Of a DNA stretch of 64,000 bases, positions 44,933-55,125 are shown piece by piece (within the stretch, counting starts at the first letter, position 1; each line of letters opens with the position of its first letter). The translations under genes were made by a program, and so were the position numbers. The notes under the pieces are model-generated. The model was not told the DNA's origin and ran no database searches. It was given only the letters and a program-made list of their open reading frames with translations. This DNA is from CAVVAY01 sp963746465 (GTDB lineage Bacteria > Actinomycetota > Actinomycetes > JACCUZ01), in contig CAVVAY010000007.1 of the NCBI GenBank assembly GCA_963746465.1, positions 620,001 through 684,000 of the forward strand, given 5' to 3'.

Positions 44933-45784
44933 GTGACCCCCACCACGCTCCGCCGCCCCGCCGCCGACCCGGTCCTCGCCGCTGCCGTCGACCTGGCCCG
45001 CTCCGCCGCGGTCGAGATCGCGGCCCGCCCCGAGCACGTCGGCGACCACCTCGGCGCCGACCTCGAGGCGGAGCGGCTGGTCACCCACCGGTTCGCCAGC
45101 ACCGACCCGGCGTACCGCGGCTGGCAGTGGGCCGTGAGCGTCACCCGGGTGCCGCGCGGAAAGGTCGCCACGGTGTCCGAGGCCGTCCTGCTGCCTGGTG
45201 ACGACGCGATGCTCGCGCAGGAGTGGGTGCCGTGGTCGCAGCGGCTGGCCCCCGGCGACCTCGGCGTCGGCGACCTGCTGCCGACCGACCCGGACGACCA
45301 GCGGCTCGAGCCCGGCTACACCGCGGCGCCCAAGGACGAGGCGACCTACCGCGAGGCCGACGACGACACCGACCGGGTCGCGATCTGGGAGCTCGGTCTC
45401 GGCCGGGCCCGGGTCCTGTCCGAGATCGGCCGCGACGACGCCGTCGACCGCTGGTACTCCGGCGAGCACGGCCCGGCCGCACCGATCGCCGAGGCCGCTC
45501 CGGCACCCTGTTCGACCTGCGGGTTCCTCGTGCAGCTGGGCGGCTCGCTGCGCCGGGTCTTCGGTGTCTGCGCCAACGCCTTCTCGCCCAACGACGGGCA
45601 GGTCGTCTCCTACGACCACGGCTGCGGGGCGCACTCGGAGGTCGCGGTGCTGCCCGGCCCGGTCGAGATCACCCCGGCGCTGCCGGACGAGGACGCGCTG
45701 GACCTGATCGCGCTGCACTCGGTCGCCCACCCGCCCGGCTCGGTCGACGAGTCCCCCGACACCGAGGACCTCGGCCACTCCTGA
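44933..45784 (+). CDS. DUF3027 family protein
   Basis: A 283-residue soluble protein conserved in actinobacteria. Features include AYRGWQWAVSVTRVPRG, EWVPWSQRLAPGDLGVGDLLP and a C-terminal cysteine region (CSTCGFLVQLGGSLRRVFGV, then CANAFSPNDG and DHGCGAHSE) with four or five Cys/His that could bind zinc. These blocks are typical of DUF3027; function unknown. Start GTG 44933. It ends before a perfect 20-bp palindrome that may be its terminator. Confidence 0.85.
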   Translation: MTPTTLRRPAADPVLAAAVDLARSAAVEIAARPEHVGDHLGADLEAERLVTHRFASTDPAYRGWQWAVSVTRVPRGKVATVSEAVLLPGDDAMLAQEWVPWSQRLAPGDLGVGDLLPTDPDDQRLEPGYTAAPKDEATYREADDDTDRVAIWELGLGRARVLSEIGRDDAVDRWYSGEHGPAAPIAEAAPAPCSTCGFLVQLGGSLRRVFGVCANAFSPNDGQVVSYDHGCGAHSEVAVLPGPVEITPALPDEDALDLIALHSVAHPPGSVDESPDTEDLGHS

Positions 45785-45804
45785 GCGCGGCCGGAGACGG
45801 GAAA

Positions 45805-45824
45805 GACGTTCCCGCGGGAACGTC
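45805..45824. terminator. Perfect 20-bp palindrome after the DUF3027 gene
   Basis: GACGTTCCCGCGGGAACGTC, 20 nt after the stop. It can fold into a tight hairpin. It may be a terminator, or an operator for the AKR gene 110 nt downstream. Confidence 0.5.
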
Positions 45825-45924
45825 CCTGTGGATATCTGAGCCTCGGGTAGCGCGGATGCCGCGGGCATGACCGGCCGGCTACGGCGCCACCGAGGTAGCC
45901 CTTCCTGCTCGACGAGGCGATCCG

Positions 45925-45930
45925 TACGCT
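45925..45930 (+). promoter_or_regulatory. Putative -10 for the leaderless AKR gene
   Basis: TACGCT, six bases, ATG 45937. No Shine-Dalgarno is visible between them. Confidence 0.4.
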
Positions 45931-45936
45931 CCCGGC

Positions 45937-46929
45937 ATGAGCGACCAGATGACGTACGGGCATGTGGGCCGCTCGGGCCTGATGGTCAGCCGGATCGGCC
46001 TCGGGACGATGCCCTTCGGCTTCACGGTGGACGAGTCGACCAGTTTCGCGGTGATGGACGCCGCGGTCGACGCTGGCATCAACTACCTGGACACCGCCGA
46101 TGTGTACGGCGGTCCGCAGTCGCCGGACATGGCCAAGGGGTACGGCATCTCCGAGGAGGTGATCGGCCGTTGGCTGCAACGCAGTGGGCACCGCGACGAC
46201 ATCGTCCTGGCCACGAAGGTGTACCAACCGATGGGTCTCGGCCCGAACGACCGCCGGCTCTCCGCGTACCACATCCGGCGGGCCTGCGAGGCAAGCCTGC
46301 GGCGGCTGCAGACGGATCACATCGACCTGTACCAGATGCACCACGTCGACCGGTCGACGCCGTGGGAGGAGATCTGGCAGGCGATGGAGCAGCTGGTCCG
46401 CGAGGGCAAGATCAGTTATGTCGGCAGCAGCAACTTCGCCGCCTGGGATGTGGCTCTCGCCCAGTCCGCGGCCTCGGCAAGGCACTTCTTGGGCCTGACT
46501 TCGGAGCAGAGCTTGTACAACCTTGCCGTTCGGGCGGTGGAACTTGAGCTGATCCCTGCGCTGCGCCATCTCGGCGTCGGGCTGATCCCGTACAGCCCGC
46601 TCCACGCCGGCCTGCTCGCGGGCGTTCTCGCAGCCGCCAACGAAGGCCGGGTCGCCGGCGAGGCCCAGCACCGCATCGAAGCCCGTCGCGACCAGCTCGA
46701 AGCGTACGAAGGGCTGTGCCGAGACGTGGGCGCGAAGCCGGCGGACGTGGCACTTGCTTGGTTGCTGCGGAACCCGGTGGTTTCCGCCGTCATCGTCGGC
46801 GCGACGACGATCGAGGAGCTGCGGCATGACCTCGGCGCGCTGTCGGTCCACCTCGATACCGAGGTCATGGAGCGACTCGACCAGATCTGGCCAGGCCCGG
46901 GGGAAGCGCCGCAGGCCTACGCCTGGTGA
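45937..46929 (+). CDS. Aldo/keto reductase
   Basis: A 330-residue enzyme of the YajO/Tas-like AKR group. Catalytic tetrad: Asp and Tyr in YLDTADVYGG, Lys in LATKVYQP, His in YQMHHVD. Cofactor features are YVGSSNFAAWD, IPYSPLHAGLLAG and VIVGATTIEEL. It ends with EAPQAYAW. The same kind of ending (APEAYAW) appears in the partial gene at the right edge of the window. The start is probably leaderless. The downstream DinB gene overlaps its stop (GTGA). Confidence 0.92.
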   Translation: MSDQMTYGHVGRSGLMVSRIGLGTMPFGFTVDESTSFAVMDAAVDAGINYLDTADVYGGPQSPDMAKGYGISEEVIGRWLQRSGHRDDIVLATKVYQPMGLGPNDRRLSAYHIRRACEASLRRLQTDHIDLYQMHHVDRSTPWEEIWQAMEQLVREGKISYVGSSNFAAWDVALAQSAASARHFLGLTSEQSLYNLAVRAVELELIPALRHLGVGLIPYSPLHAGLLAGVLAAANEGRVAGEAQHRIEARRDQLEAYEGLCRDVGAKPADVALAWLLRNPVVSAVIVGATTIEELRHDLGALSVHLDTEVMERLDQIWPGPGEAPQAYAW

Positions 46930-47453
46930 GGGAGGCCCTCCGGCACAATCTGAGGGTGGACGACTCAGCGGAACGATCTCTGCTCCTCGACCGCCTTACT
47001 GGTCAGCGTCAGCACGTCATCAGCCAACTGGAAGGGCTCGATGACGACCAGCTGCGCCGTCCGGTGCTGCCGTCGGGATGGTCGTGCCTGGCTCTCGTCC
47101 GGCATCTGACGCTCTCCGACGAGCGATACTGGTTCCAGGTCGTTGTCGCGGGCGCGCCGCTCGACTTCTGGCCGGAAGGGGACAACGGCGACTGGCGGGT
47201 CGACGCCGATGAGTCCGCGGAGGCCGTCGTGGGGGCGTACCGTTCAGCGATCGAGCGGTCCGACGAGATCATCACTGCCCGCGGCCTCGACGACGCGCCG
47301 GCGAAGCCGGAGGACTGGTGGGAGTCGGGCGGGCTCTACTTTCCCGATCTGCGCACCGTACTGGTGCACGTGCTCGTAGAGACGGCGACACATGCTGGGC
47401 AGCTGGACGCCGTACGCGAGCTGCTCGACGGGCGCCAATACCTCGTGATCTGA
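46926..47453 (+). CDS. DinB/DUF664 family protein
   Basis: A 175-residue four-helix-bundle protein of the DinB superfamily. Metal-site histidines are visible in CLALVRHLTLSDERYW and in VLVETATHAGQLDAVREL. Actinobacterial members are often DUF664 proteins, related to mycothiol-dependent or bacillithiol transferases; the reaction is unknown. GTG 46926 overlaps the AKR stop (GTGA); GTG 46956 is an alternative. GC content is lower here than in the core genes. A second DinB gene lies at 49451. Confidence 0.88.
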   Translation: MREALRHNLRVDDSAERSLLLDRLTGQRQHVISQLEGLDDDQLRRPVLPSGWSCLALVRHLTLSDERYWFQVVVAGAPLDFWPEGDNGDWRVDADESAEAVVGAYRSAIERSDEIITARGLDDAPAKPEDWWESGGLYFPDLRTVLVHVLVETATHAGQLDAVRELLDGRQYLVI

Positions 47454-47553
47454 TCCGGCACCTAGCGCGCCGACGAACACAACCGGCACTATGCGCAGAC
47501 ACCTCGGGTGCATCCGCAGGCCGTCGGGCAGTACGCAAGAGGCAGGAGTCGCC

Positions 47554-47841
47554 GTGTTCGCGGTAGCAGGGACGTGGAACATGGACGCTTCCATGCGGCA
47601 GATGCAGAAGCAGGTGCTTCCCACGCTGGTTGAGGGTGTCAAGCAGAATCCCGGCTTCGTGCGAGGCTTCTGGGCTGACGATGTTGACGATCCCGACCGC
47701 AGTGTCACCTTCATCGTCTTTGAGACCCTCGAGCAGGCACAGGGCTTCCGTGACGCGGTCCTGGCCAACGCACCCGCCCAGCAGGAGTCCGGGGTGGACC
47801 AGGCGGACCTGCGGATCGTCGAGATCCACGCTGACGCCTAG
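47554..47841 (+). CDS. Small dimeric alpha/beta-barrel (ABM-like) protein
   Basis: A 95-residue protein with the ferredoxin-like pattern of the ABM/dimeric barrel superfamily: VAGTWNMDASMRQMQKQVLP, then NPGFVRGFWADD, and RSVTFIVFETLEQAQGFRDA. Such proteins can be heme-degrading or quinol monooxygenases, but many are non-enzymatic; no active-site residue can be named. Start GTG 47554 with AGGAG (47544-47548) upstream. Local GC is only about 60-62% over three consecutive 60-base rows I counted. Confidence 0.75.
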   Translation: MFAVAGTWNMDASMRQMQKQVLPTLVEGVKQNPGFVRGFWADDVDDPDRSVTFIVFETLEQAQGFRDAVLANAPAQQESGVDQADLRIVEIHADA

Positions 47842-47908
47842 GTGCCGCTCTGGGTCGACTCCGGCGGCAGCGGCGGAACCGAGCGATCGTTCGACCTCCG
47901 ACGCAGTA

Positions 47909-48538
47909 TCAGTCGAGGCAGGTGCCGCCCGTGCGTTCGTAGATTGCCTTGGCCCCGGCCGACAGCCGCTCGACACGCGGCCCCTCGACCTCGAGGCCGA
48001 TGAGCAGCATGCAGCGGCCTTGGGTCCAGTAGAGCTGGCCGATGGCGTTGCCGTGCAGGTCGGGTCCCGTCCATCCGTTGGCGCCGGGGACGCCGGGAAC
48101 CTGGAACCGCTTGATCGTCGCGCCGGGGATCTGGTGTTGGATCGCCGCGTCACTCGTCTCATACGCCATCCAGTCGCGTGCCCCGGCCTCCGTCTCGAAC
48201 AGCAGGATGCTGCTGACGCCGGCACTGCTGTCGCCCTGGGCGGGCTGGTAGGTCGTCGAGATGTAGCCACTGCGGCGAAGTCGCTCGGCGCCGTCCTTGG
48301 GCAGCTCGAACGGTGGCCCCGAGTCGGTCTGCGGCGACGACATCGGTGTCAGGCCGGGGACCTCGTCGGCTCGCAGGAGGTACTGCTCCACTTCCGGCGG
48401 CGCCGCGGTCGTCGCCGCATCTGTCGTGGTCGGGGCCGAATTCTTCGGGGTCGTCGCGCGATCGGACTCACCGCCGCAGCAGACAAGGAGCATGCCGAGG
48501 AGTCCTGCGAGTGCAATCCGCGATGGACGAGGCACCAT
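47909..48538 (-). CDS. Lipoprotein of unknown function
   Basis: A 209-residue exported protein. The signal MVPRPSRIALAGLLGMLLVC ends in a lipobox with Cys20 or Cys21 as the lipidated residue (LLVCCGG), followed by a Thr/Ala-rich linker (TTPKNSAPTTTDAATTA). The mature domain has GYISTTYQPAQGDSSAGVSS, FETEAGARDWMAYETSD and GQLYWTQGRCMLLIGLEVEG, a pattern seen in sensor-like or PknH-like actinobacterial lipoproteins, but I cannot name a family. It is divergent from the methyltransferase at 48635. Confidence 0.8.
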   Translation of the reverse strand: MVPRPSRIALAGLLGMLLVCCGGESDRATTPKNSAPTTTDAATTAAPPEVEQYLLRADEVPGLTPMSSPQTDSGPPFELPKDGAERLRRSGYISTTYQPAQGDSSAGVSSILLFETEAGARDWMAYETSDAAIQHQIPGATIKRFQVPGVPGANGWTGPDLHGNAIGQLYWTQGRCMLLIGLEVEGPRVERLSAGAKAIYERTGGTCLD

Positions 48539-48621
48539 GTCTCACGGTCCACCGGCGCGGCCCCCGCCGCAAGCCTCGGTGCGTCGAGACGTTCTCCACG
48601 ATTGTGCGCGAATGCCTCAGA

Positions 48622-48627
48622 TAGCGT
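48622..48627 (+). promoter_or_regulatory. Putative -10 for the methyltransferase gene
   Basis: TAGCGT, seven bases, ATG 48635; leaderless-like. No clear -35 at the right distance. Confidence 0.4.
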
Positions 48628-48634
48628 GGTGTGC

Positions 48635-49378
48635 ATGTCCAGCGCGCCGTTGTACGACACCATCGGGGCCACCTACAGCGTGACCCGGCACACCGAACCG
48701 CGCATCGCGGCGCGGATCTGGGCTGCTCTCGGCGATGCCCGGACCGTGCTGAACGTCGGGGCGGGGGCCGGGTCGTACGAGCCTCCCGACCGCGAGGTCC
48801 TGGCGGTGGAACCGTCGGCGCTCATGCGTGCGCAGCGCCTCCCGGACGCGGCCCCGTGCCTGGTGGGATCTGCCGAGAACCTGCCGTTCGATGACGGGTC
48901 GTTCGACGCGGCGATGGCTGTGTGCACCGTTCATCATTGGCAGGACCCGATCGCCGGCCTCCGCGAGATGCAGCGTGTCGCACGCCGAGTGGTGGTGTTC
49001 CTGTTCGACACGAGCGACCCCGGCCAGTTCTGGCTCACTCGCGACTACCTACCCGAGTTCGCGGCTTTGCCAGGCTGCAGGGTCCTGGCTTCGCTGAACG
49101 AACTGGCCGACGCGATCGGAGCCCGGCTGGAACCGGTGCCCATCCCGTGGAACTGCGCTGACGGCTTCTTCGAGGCCTACTGGCGCCGACCCGAGGCATA
49201 CCTGGACGAGAACGTCCGTCGCGGGATATCGGTCTGGGCCGGCGTGGGGCCGGAGGCAGAGCACAGGGCAGTGCAGAGTCTCCGCGATGACCTCGCCTCA
49301 GGCCGGTGGGCCGAGCGCAACCACGAACTCGTCCGCCTCGACGAGGCAGAGCTGGGTGCCCGGTTGCTGATCGCCTGA
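48635..49378 (+). CDS. Class I SAM-dependent methyltransferase
   Basis: A 247-residue methyltransferase. Motif I TVLNVGAGAGSYEP, then EVLAVEPSALM (acidic post-I), LVGSAENLPFDDGSFDAAMA and VCTVHHWQDPIAGLREMQRV. It belongs to the Methyltransf_11 group; the C-terminal part (YLDENVRRGISVWAGVGPEA) is typical of a small-molecule subgroup whose substrate I do not know. Start ATG 48635, probably leaderless. Part of the lower-GC stretch 46900-50800. Confidence 0.87.
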   Translation: MSSAPLYDTIGATYSVTRHTEPRIAARIWAALGDARTVLNVGAGAGSYEPPDREVLAVEPSALMRAQRLPDAAPCLVGSAENLPFDDGSFDAAMAVCTVHHWQDPIAGLREMQRVARRVVVFLFDTSDPGQFWLTRDYLPEFAALPGCRVLASLNELADAIGARLEPVPIPWNCADGFFEAYWRRPEAYLDENVRRGISVWAGVGPEAEHRAVQSLRDDLASGRWAERNHELVRLDEAELGARLLIA

Positions 49379-49438
49379 CAGCCATCTCGCAGACGGGAAA
49401 GTCGCGGTCAGCCGTCGGCACCGGTGCGAGACCGGCGC

Positions 49439-49444
49439 TACTCT
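49439..49444 (+). promoter_or_regulatory. Putative -10 for the second DinB gene
   Basis: TACTCT, six bases, ATG 49451; leaderless-like. Confidence 0.4.
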
Positions 49445-49450
49445 GCGCCG

Positions 49451-50068
49451 ATGACAGGCAATGGCGCGAAGCGGACCTTGCATGGCTACCTGCGGAAGTC
49501 CCGGGAGGCGCTGGTCTGGAAGCTCGACGGCTTGTCCGAGTACGACGTCCGCCGGCCGCTGACCCCAACCTGCACCAACCTGCTCGGACTGGTGAAGCAC
49601 TTGTCCATCGTGGAGGCGTGGTACTTCGGGAAGACTTTCGACCGGCCCTTCGCCGAGGACCTGCCGTGGTGGGACGATGACGCCGAGGATCAGGTCGACA
49701 TGTGGGTCACAGCTGCCGAGACTCGCGCTGAGATAGTCGACCGCTACCAACGTGTCTGGCTGCACGCGGATGCGACCATCAACGCCCTGTCGCTTGACGC
49801 ACCGGGACATGTCCCCTGGTGGTCCGAGCCGGACGTCACGTTGCACGCGATACTGGTGCACGTGCTGGCGGAGACGAACCGGCACGCCGGCCACGCCGAC
49901 ATCCTCCGTGAGCGGCTCGACGGTTCGGTGGGGATGCGATCGGACAACTCGAACGTGCCCGAGCACGACGAGGCATGGTGGGACGATCTGCGCGGCCGCA
50001 TCGAAAAGGCGGCACGGGCCGCAGGCGATCAGCGCACCCGCACCGCATCTTCGCCACCGACGTCATAG
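49451..50068 (+). CDS. DinB/DUF664 family protein
   Basis: A 205-residue DinB-type protein: HGYLRKSREALVWKLDGLSE, NLLGLVKHLSIVEAWYFG (first His) and ILVHVLAETNRHAGHADILR (second and third His), the usual metal triad of the superfamily. It differs clearly in sequence from the DinB protein at 46926, so the two are not a recent tandem duplication. Start ATG 49451 (MTGNGAKRTL) fits the -10 element 6 nt upstream. Reaction unknown; thiol transferase or isomerase activities are known in the superfamily. Confidence 0.88.
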   Translation: MTGNGAKRTLHGYLRKSREALVWKLDGLSEYDVRRPLTPTCTNLLGLVKHLSIVEAWYFGKTFDRPFAEDLPWWDDDAEDQVDMWVTAAETRAEIVDRYQRVWLHADATINALSLDAPGHVPWWSEPDVTLHAILVHVLAETNRHAGHADILRERLDGSVGMRSDNSNVPEHDEAWWDDLRGRIEKAARAAGDQRTRTASSPPTS

Positions 50069-50071
50069 CGT
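50066..50071 (+). promoter_or_regulatory. Putative -10 for the sulfotransferase gene
   Basis: TAGCGT, six bases, GTG 50078. It overlaps the end of the preceding gene (its stop codon is 50066-50068). Leaderless-like. Confidence 0.4.
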
Positions 50072-50077
50072 GCAGAG

Positions 50078-50806
50078 GTGCGCAAGCCCATGTCGTACCT
50101 CGTGTGCGGAACACCACGCACCGGAAGCACCTACCTGTGCGACCTGCTCGCCTCGACCGGCGTTGCGGGGAAGCCCGAGTCGTACTTCCGTGAACCGGAT
50201 CAGCACGACTGGGCCCGGCGCTTCGGAGTGCGCGTCTCGAACGACGGATCGTTCGACTACTCCGCTTTCGTACGAGGGGTGGTGCGGGCAGCCACCGGCC
50301 CGAACGGTGTCTTTGCGGCCCGCATCATGTGGGGGACGTTGGACGCGGTCGTCGGGAAGCTGCGGAAGTCACCTGGCGCAACTGATGTGGACGTCCTCGG
50401 CGAGGCCTTCGGGCCCCTCCGCTTCGTGTATCTGCGCCGGGTCGATGTCGTTGCCCAGGCGGTGTCGTGGGCGCGCGCCGAGCAGACCGGCTACTGGCAA
50501 CAAGGTGACGCCGTGGGGGTAGAGCCGCGACTCGATCTGGGCCAGGTCGACGACCTGCTGCGCGTCATCCGTGACCACAACGATGCGTGGCGCGCATGGT
50601 TCGCGGTGCAGGAGGTAGAGCCCCTGGAAGTGACCTATGAACGCCTGATCGGCGACCCAGCACGCACAGTCCGCGGCCTTCTGGACGGCCTGGGCCTCGT
50701 CGCGCCCACCGACTGGCGTCCGCGATCCATCCACGTCAGGCAGGCGGACGAGGTCAATCAGGAGTGGATGCGTGAGTTCAGGGACGCGGCCGGCTCGGAA
50801 TCCTGA
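50078..50806 (+). CDS. Stf0-type sulfotransferase
   Basis: A 242-residue PAPS-dependent sulfotransferase of the Stf0 family, whose mycobacterial member sulfates trehalose. The 5'-phosphosulfate loop is VCGTPRTGSTYLCDLL (8-23), with the following GKPESYFREPD as in Stf0, the 3'-phosphate region LRFVYLRRVDVVAQAVSWARA, and PLEVTYERLIGDPARTVRGL late. All blocks are in place. The acceptor is unknown: trehalose or another glycan is possible. It follows the DinB gene closely and lies in the lower-GC stretch. Confidence 0.9.
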   Translation: MRKPMSYLVCGTPRTGSTYLCDLLASTGVAGKPESYFREPDQHDWARRFGVRVSNDGSFDYSAFVRGVVRAATGPNGVFAARIMWGTLDAVVGKLRKSPGATDVDVLGEAFGPLRFVYLRRVDVVAQAVSWARAEQTGYWQQGDAVGVEPRLDLGQVDDLLRVIRDHNDAWRAWFAVQEVEPLEVTYERLIGDPARTVRGLLDGLGLVAPTDWRPRSIHVRQADEVNQEWMREFRDAAGSES

Positions 50807-50879
50807 CGCTCGGGCAACCGCACGACGACAGCCTGGCCTTGAGGAAGCGCCGCCCGTCCGGGCTGAGGCGCCCGCGCGA

Positions 50880-51419
50880 CTAGTGCGCGGTCTCGCCGTG
50901 CGAGCCGTGCGGGTGCGCGTGCTCGCCGGACTCCGTTGCCGCGAGGGCCGGTGTGGTGATGGTGGCCATGACGAGCGCCCCGGCACCCATCAGTGCCAGC
51001 CGCGCACCGGGACTCAGCCGCGGCGGGGCCGCATCCCGGGGGGCCCTGCTGGCCGTCAGCAGAAGGCCGACCACCATGGCCTCGAGCACCGCGCAGAGGG
51101 TGTCCGCCGTGCCGACCGGTTCCGTCGTCCACGGCTCCGGCCCGACCGGCAGCCCGACGGTCCGCGTGGCCACCCACAGCACGATCACGCCGGCGTTGAT
51201 CCCCGCGATGGCGCCGGGGAACGGTGCGTTCTCGCGAGCCAGCGCGAACAGCGCCCAGAGGATCTGCAGCGCGCCAAGAACGGCGAAGAAGACGCCGTAG
51301 ACCCACCACTCGGCGAGGTGCTCACGGACCACGGCCAGGTGTACGAGCCCGGCGCCGAGCGAGGCGAACCCCGCCCAGCACCGGGTCACGTCCGTGCGGC
51401 CGAAGCCGCGCAGTGCCAC
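50880..51419 (-). CDS. Membrane protein with His-rich C-terminus
   Basis: A 179-residue integral membrane protein with about four helices (GFASLGAGLVHLAVV, WVYGVFFAVLGALQILWALF, GINAGVIVLWVATRTVGLPV, LCAVLEAMVVGLLLTA) and a fifth near the end. The tail ESGEHAHPHGSHGETAH has five histidines and could bind a metal. Start GTG 51419, 2 nt after the DUF4383 stop, so the pair are co-translated. I do not recognise a named family. Confidence 0.78.
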   Translation of the reverse strand: MALRGFGRTDVTRCWAGFASLGAGLVHLAVVREHLAEWWVYGVFFAVLGALQILWALFALARENAPFPGAIAGINAGVIVLWVATRTVGLPVGPEPWTTEPVGTADTLCAVLEAMVVGLLLTASRAPRDAAPPRLSPGARLALMGAGALVMATITTPALAATESGEHAHPHGSHGETAH

Positions 51420-51421
51420 GG

Positions 51422-51883
51422 TCAGACGCCCGGCACGAGGGGTGCGTCGCCCCGGACGTTCTTGTCCTGCGAGAGGCCGACACCGAGCAGCAGCACAGCG
51501 CTGGCGAGGTGCAGGACGTTGTCGGCGCTGTTCAGCGACAGGATGTTGGCGTCGCTGTCGAGGATGAAGAGTCCGACGATGCCGAGCAGCAGGTAGACCG
51601 CCCCGACCAGGGTGTTGGCGCCCTTGGCCGCGGAGACGCTCTGCCGCGCCGCGAAGAGCAGCAGCGCACCGATCAGCAGGTGAGCGATGTTGTGCAGCGG
51701 GTTGACCTCGAAGATGCCGAGGATCTTGTCCTCGGTGTTGGTGCCGGCGAAGTCGCTGAACCCGGTGTAGGCGAAGCCGAGCAGGCCGACCAGCAGGTAG
51801 ACGACACCGAAGACGGTGCCGAGCAGCCGGTTGGGGGAGTCGGTCAGGCGACCGGAGCGGCCACGGGCAGATGTGTTGCTCAT
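51422..51883 (-). CDS. DUF4383 membrane protein
   Basis: A 153-residue, four-helix membrane protein with the DUF4383 features: SPNRLLGTVFGVVYLLVGLL, NPLHNIAHLLIGALLL and NSADNVLHLASAVLLLGVGL, where His residues sit at equivalent places in the two halves (NxxH). Function unknown; common in actinobacteria and usually linked to envelope genes. It heads a two-gene unit with the His-tailed membrane protein. Confidence 0.87.
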   Translation of the reverse strand: MSNTSARGRSGRLTDSPNRLLGTVFGVVYLLVGLLGFAYTGFSDFAGTNTEDKILGIFEVNPLHNIAHLLIGALLLFAARQSVSAAKGANTLVGAVYLLLGIVGLFILDSDANILSLNSADNVLHLASAVLLLGVGLSQDKNVRGDAPLVPGV

Positions 51884-51986
51884 GGTGGGGGTGTTCCTTT
51901 CCTGGGCGCCACGATGGCAGACCCACTGACGGCAATTCGGAGCAATCCGGGCCCGCGGATGGGTCCGGATCTCCGGCTGGCCGCCG

Positions 51987-52238
51987 TTACCCCATGTCGG
52001 GAGGTCGAACCCCGCGCAGGCGGACAGCCCGCCGGCGTACGTGCCACAGCCCGATCAGGCCCAGGAACACCCCGGCCGCCGCCACCCACGCCCAGTCGCC
52101 GCGGCCGTCGTCGTCGAGCCGGTCGTGCAGCACCAGCGTGAGCACCAGCGCGAGCGCCCAGAGGGCCGTTCCGACCGCCACCGCCGCGACATCGGAGGTC
52201 GCCAACGGCTCGGGGGCCGGACGGCGTGGTGCGGGCAC
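51987..52238 (-). CDS. DUF2530 small membrane protein
   Basis: An 83-residue protein with two transmembrane helices (VAAVAVGTALWALALVLTLV and WAWVAAAGVFLGLIGLWHV) and a basic C-terminus (RRRAVRLRG), which fits DUF2530. Function unknown. GTG 52238 has TAGCCT exactly 6 nt upstream (leaderless-like). It is divergent from the purine permease gene, an association I recall from other actinobacteria. Confidence 0.85.
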   Translation of the reverse strand: MPAPRRPAPEPLATSDVAAVAVGTALWALALVLTLVLHDRLDDDGRGDWAWVAAAGVFLGLIGLWHVRRRAVRLRGVRPPDMG

Positions 52239-52244
52239 GGGGAC

Positions 52245-52250
52245 AGGCTA
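52245..52250 (-). promoter_or_regulatory. Putative -10 for the DUF2530 gene
   Basis: TAGCCT on the minus strand, six bases, GTG 52238. Confidence 0.4.
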
Positions 52251-52322
52251 CGTCTGGGACCCTGCGCTCGGGCGCGACGGTCCCAGTCCGGCGCGACGAA
52301 CCAACTGAAGTTGGAGGCAGCG

Positions 52323-53834
<1,512 letters not shown>

Positions 53835-55125
53835 CCGGTCGCGGGAACTCCACCCGCGGCGGGCACGGCGCGAGGTCGCCGACCGGGCCGGGGCGGCCGA
53901 AGTGCCAGCCCTGGCCATGGTCGACGTCCAGCGAGCGCAAGGTCTCGGCGTCAGCGGCCGTCTCGACGCCCTCGGCGACGACAGACGCGTCGCAGCCGTG
54001 CCCGAACTCGACCAGCGAGCGCACCAGGGTCCGGAGCACCGGATCGGCCGTGACGCCGTCGACCAGGCTGCGGTCGAGCTTGATGACGTCCGGGGCGGTC
54101 ACCACGATGTGGCGCAGCGAGGAGAACCCCGCGCCCACGTCGTCGATCGCCAGACGCATGCCGCGCGACCGCAGCGGGGCGAGGGTGGCCCGCAGGGCAT
54201 CGTAGTCGTCGACCGGGTCGTGCTCCGAGAGCTCGAGCAGCACCCGGTCCAGCGGCAGCCGCCCGAGCAGGTCCGCGCACTGCGGAGTCAGCAGGGTCGC
54301 GGGGGACACGTTCATCGACACGTAGCCGTCGACGGCCGCGAGGTGGTCCGCGGCGCGCTCCAGGGCGAGCAGCTCGAGCTGGTGGCCGAGGCCGATGCTG
54401 TGGGCCTCACCGAAGCAGACGTCCGGAGCCTGGCCCCACTCCTGCGGGAAGCGGCTGAGAGCCTCGGCCCCGACCCGGTCACCGGTGGCCAGCTCGACGA
54501 TCGGCTGCAGGACGACGACCGGCCCACCGGTATCCATCAGCGGCACCAGCCGCTCGGCGATCTCGTCGCTGCGCACCTGCTCGCGGACGCCAGGCTCGAT
54601 GACCAGCGAGGCGGCGTGCGCCAGCACCTCCATCAGCGCCCGGTCGCGCTTGGTCAGCGCTGCGTCGGAGGTGAGCCCGGCCGCGCAGAACGTGCCGTAG
54701 AGCGAGCCGTCGCTGAGCACGACCGGCACCGACACGTAGCTGCGGATGCGCGGGAGGCGCGCAGCCGGCAGCTTCATCGCGGCCGGGAACTCCTTGACAT
54801 CCGGGATCACCGCAGGCAGCCGGCCGTCCAGGATCGCCTGGCAGAAGGTCGTCTCCTGCTTCTGGGTGGCGCCTTCCCTGAACAGGAACGGCACGGACGA
54901 CTCGACCACCTCGAGGTGCTGGGTGGTCCCGTCCAGCCGGGACAGGAACGCAACCGAGAGGTTGAGGCTGCTCTTGGCCGTGCGCAGGAGGTCGGCGACC
55001 TGCTGCTCGGCGGCGGACCGCTGCCTTCCTCCCATGGTCATCTCCTCGACAGGTCACGGCGACAACTTCACCCGCTGGGACCCATCCGGTCGGGCGCCAC
55101 CGCCCGGGTGCGGGAGACTTCGTCG

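Noticed and set aside
45785..50806. Genomic island with defined ends
   Set aside because: No integrase, tRNA, attachment repeats or phage genes. Reported only as a compositional stretch.
55042..55125. Fluoride riboswitch before crcB1
   Set aside because: I looked for the conserved core of that riboswitch in the interval and found neither the GGNGATGG-like start nor the matching pseudoknot.
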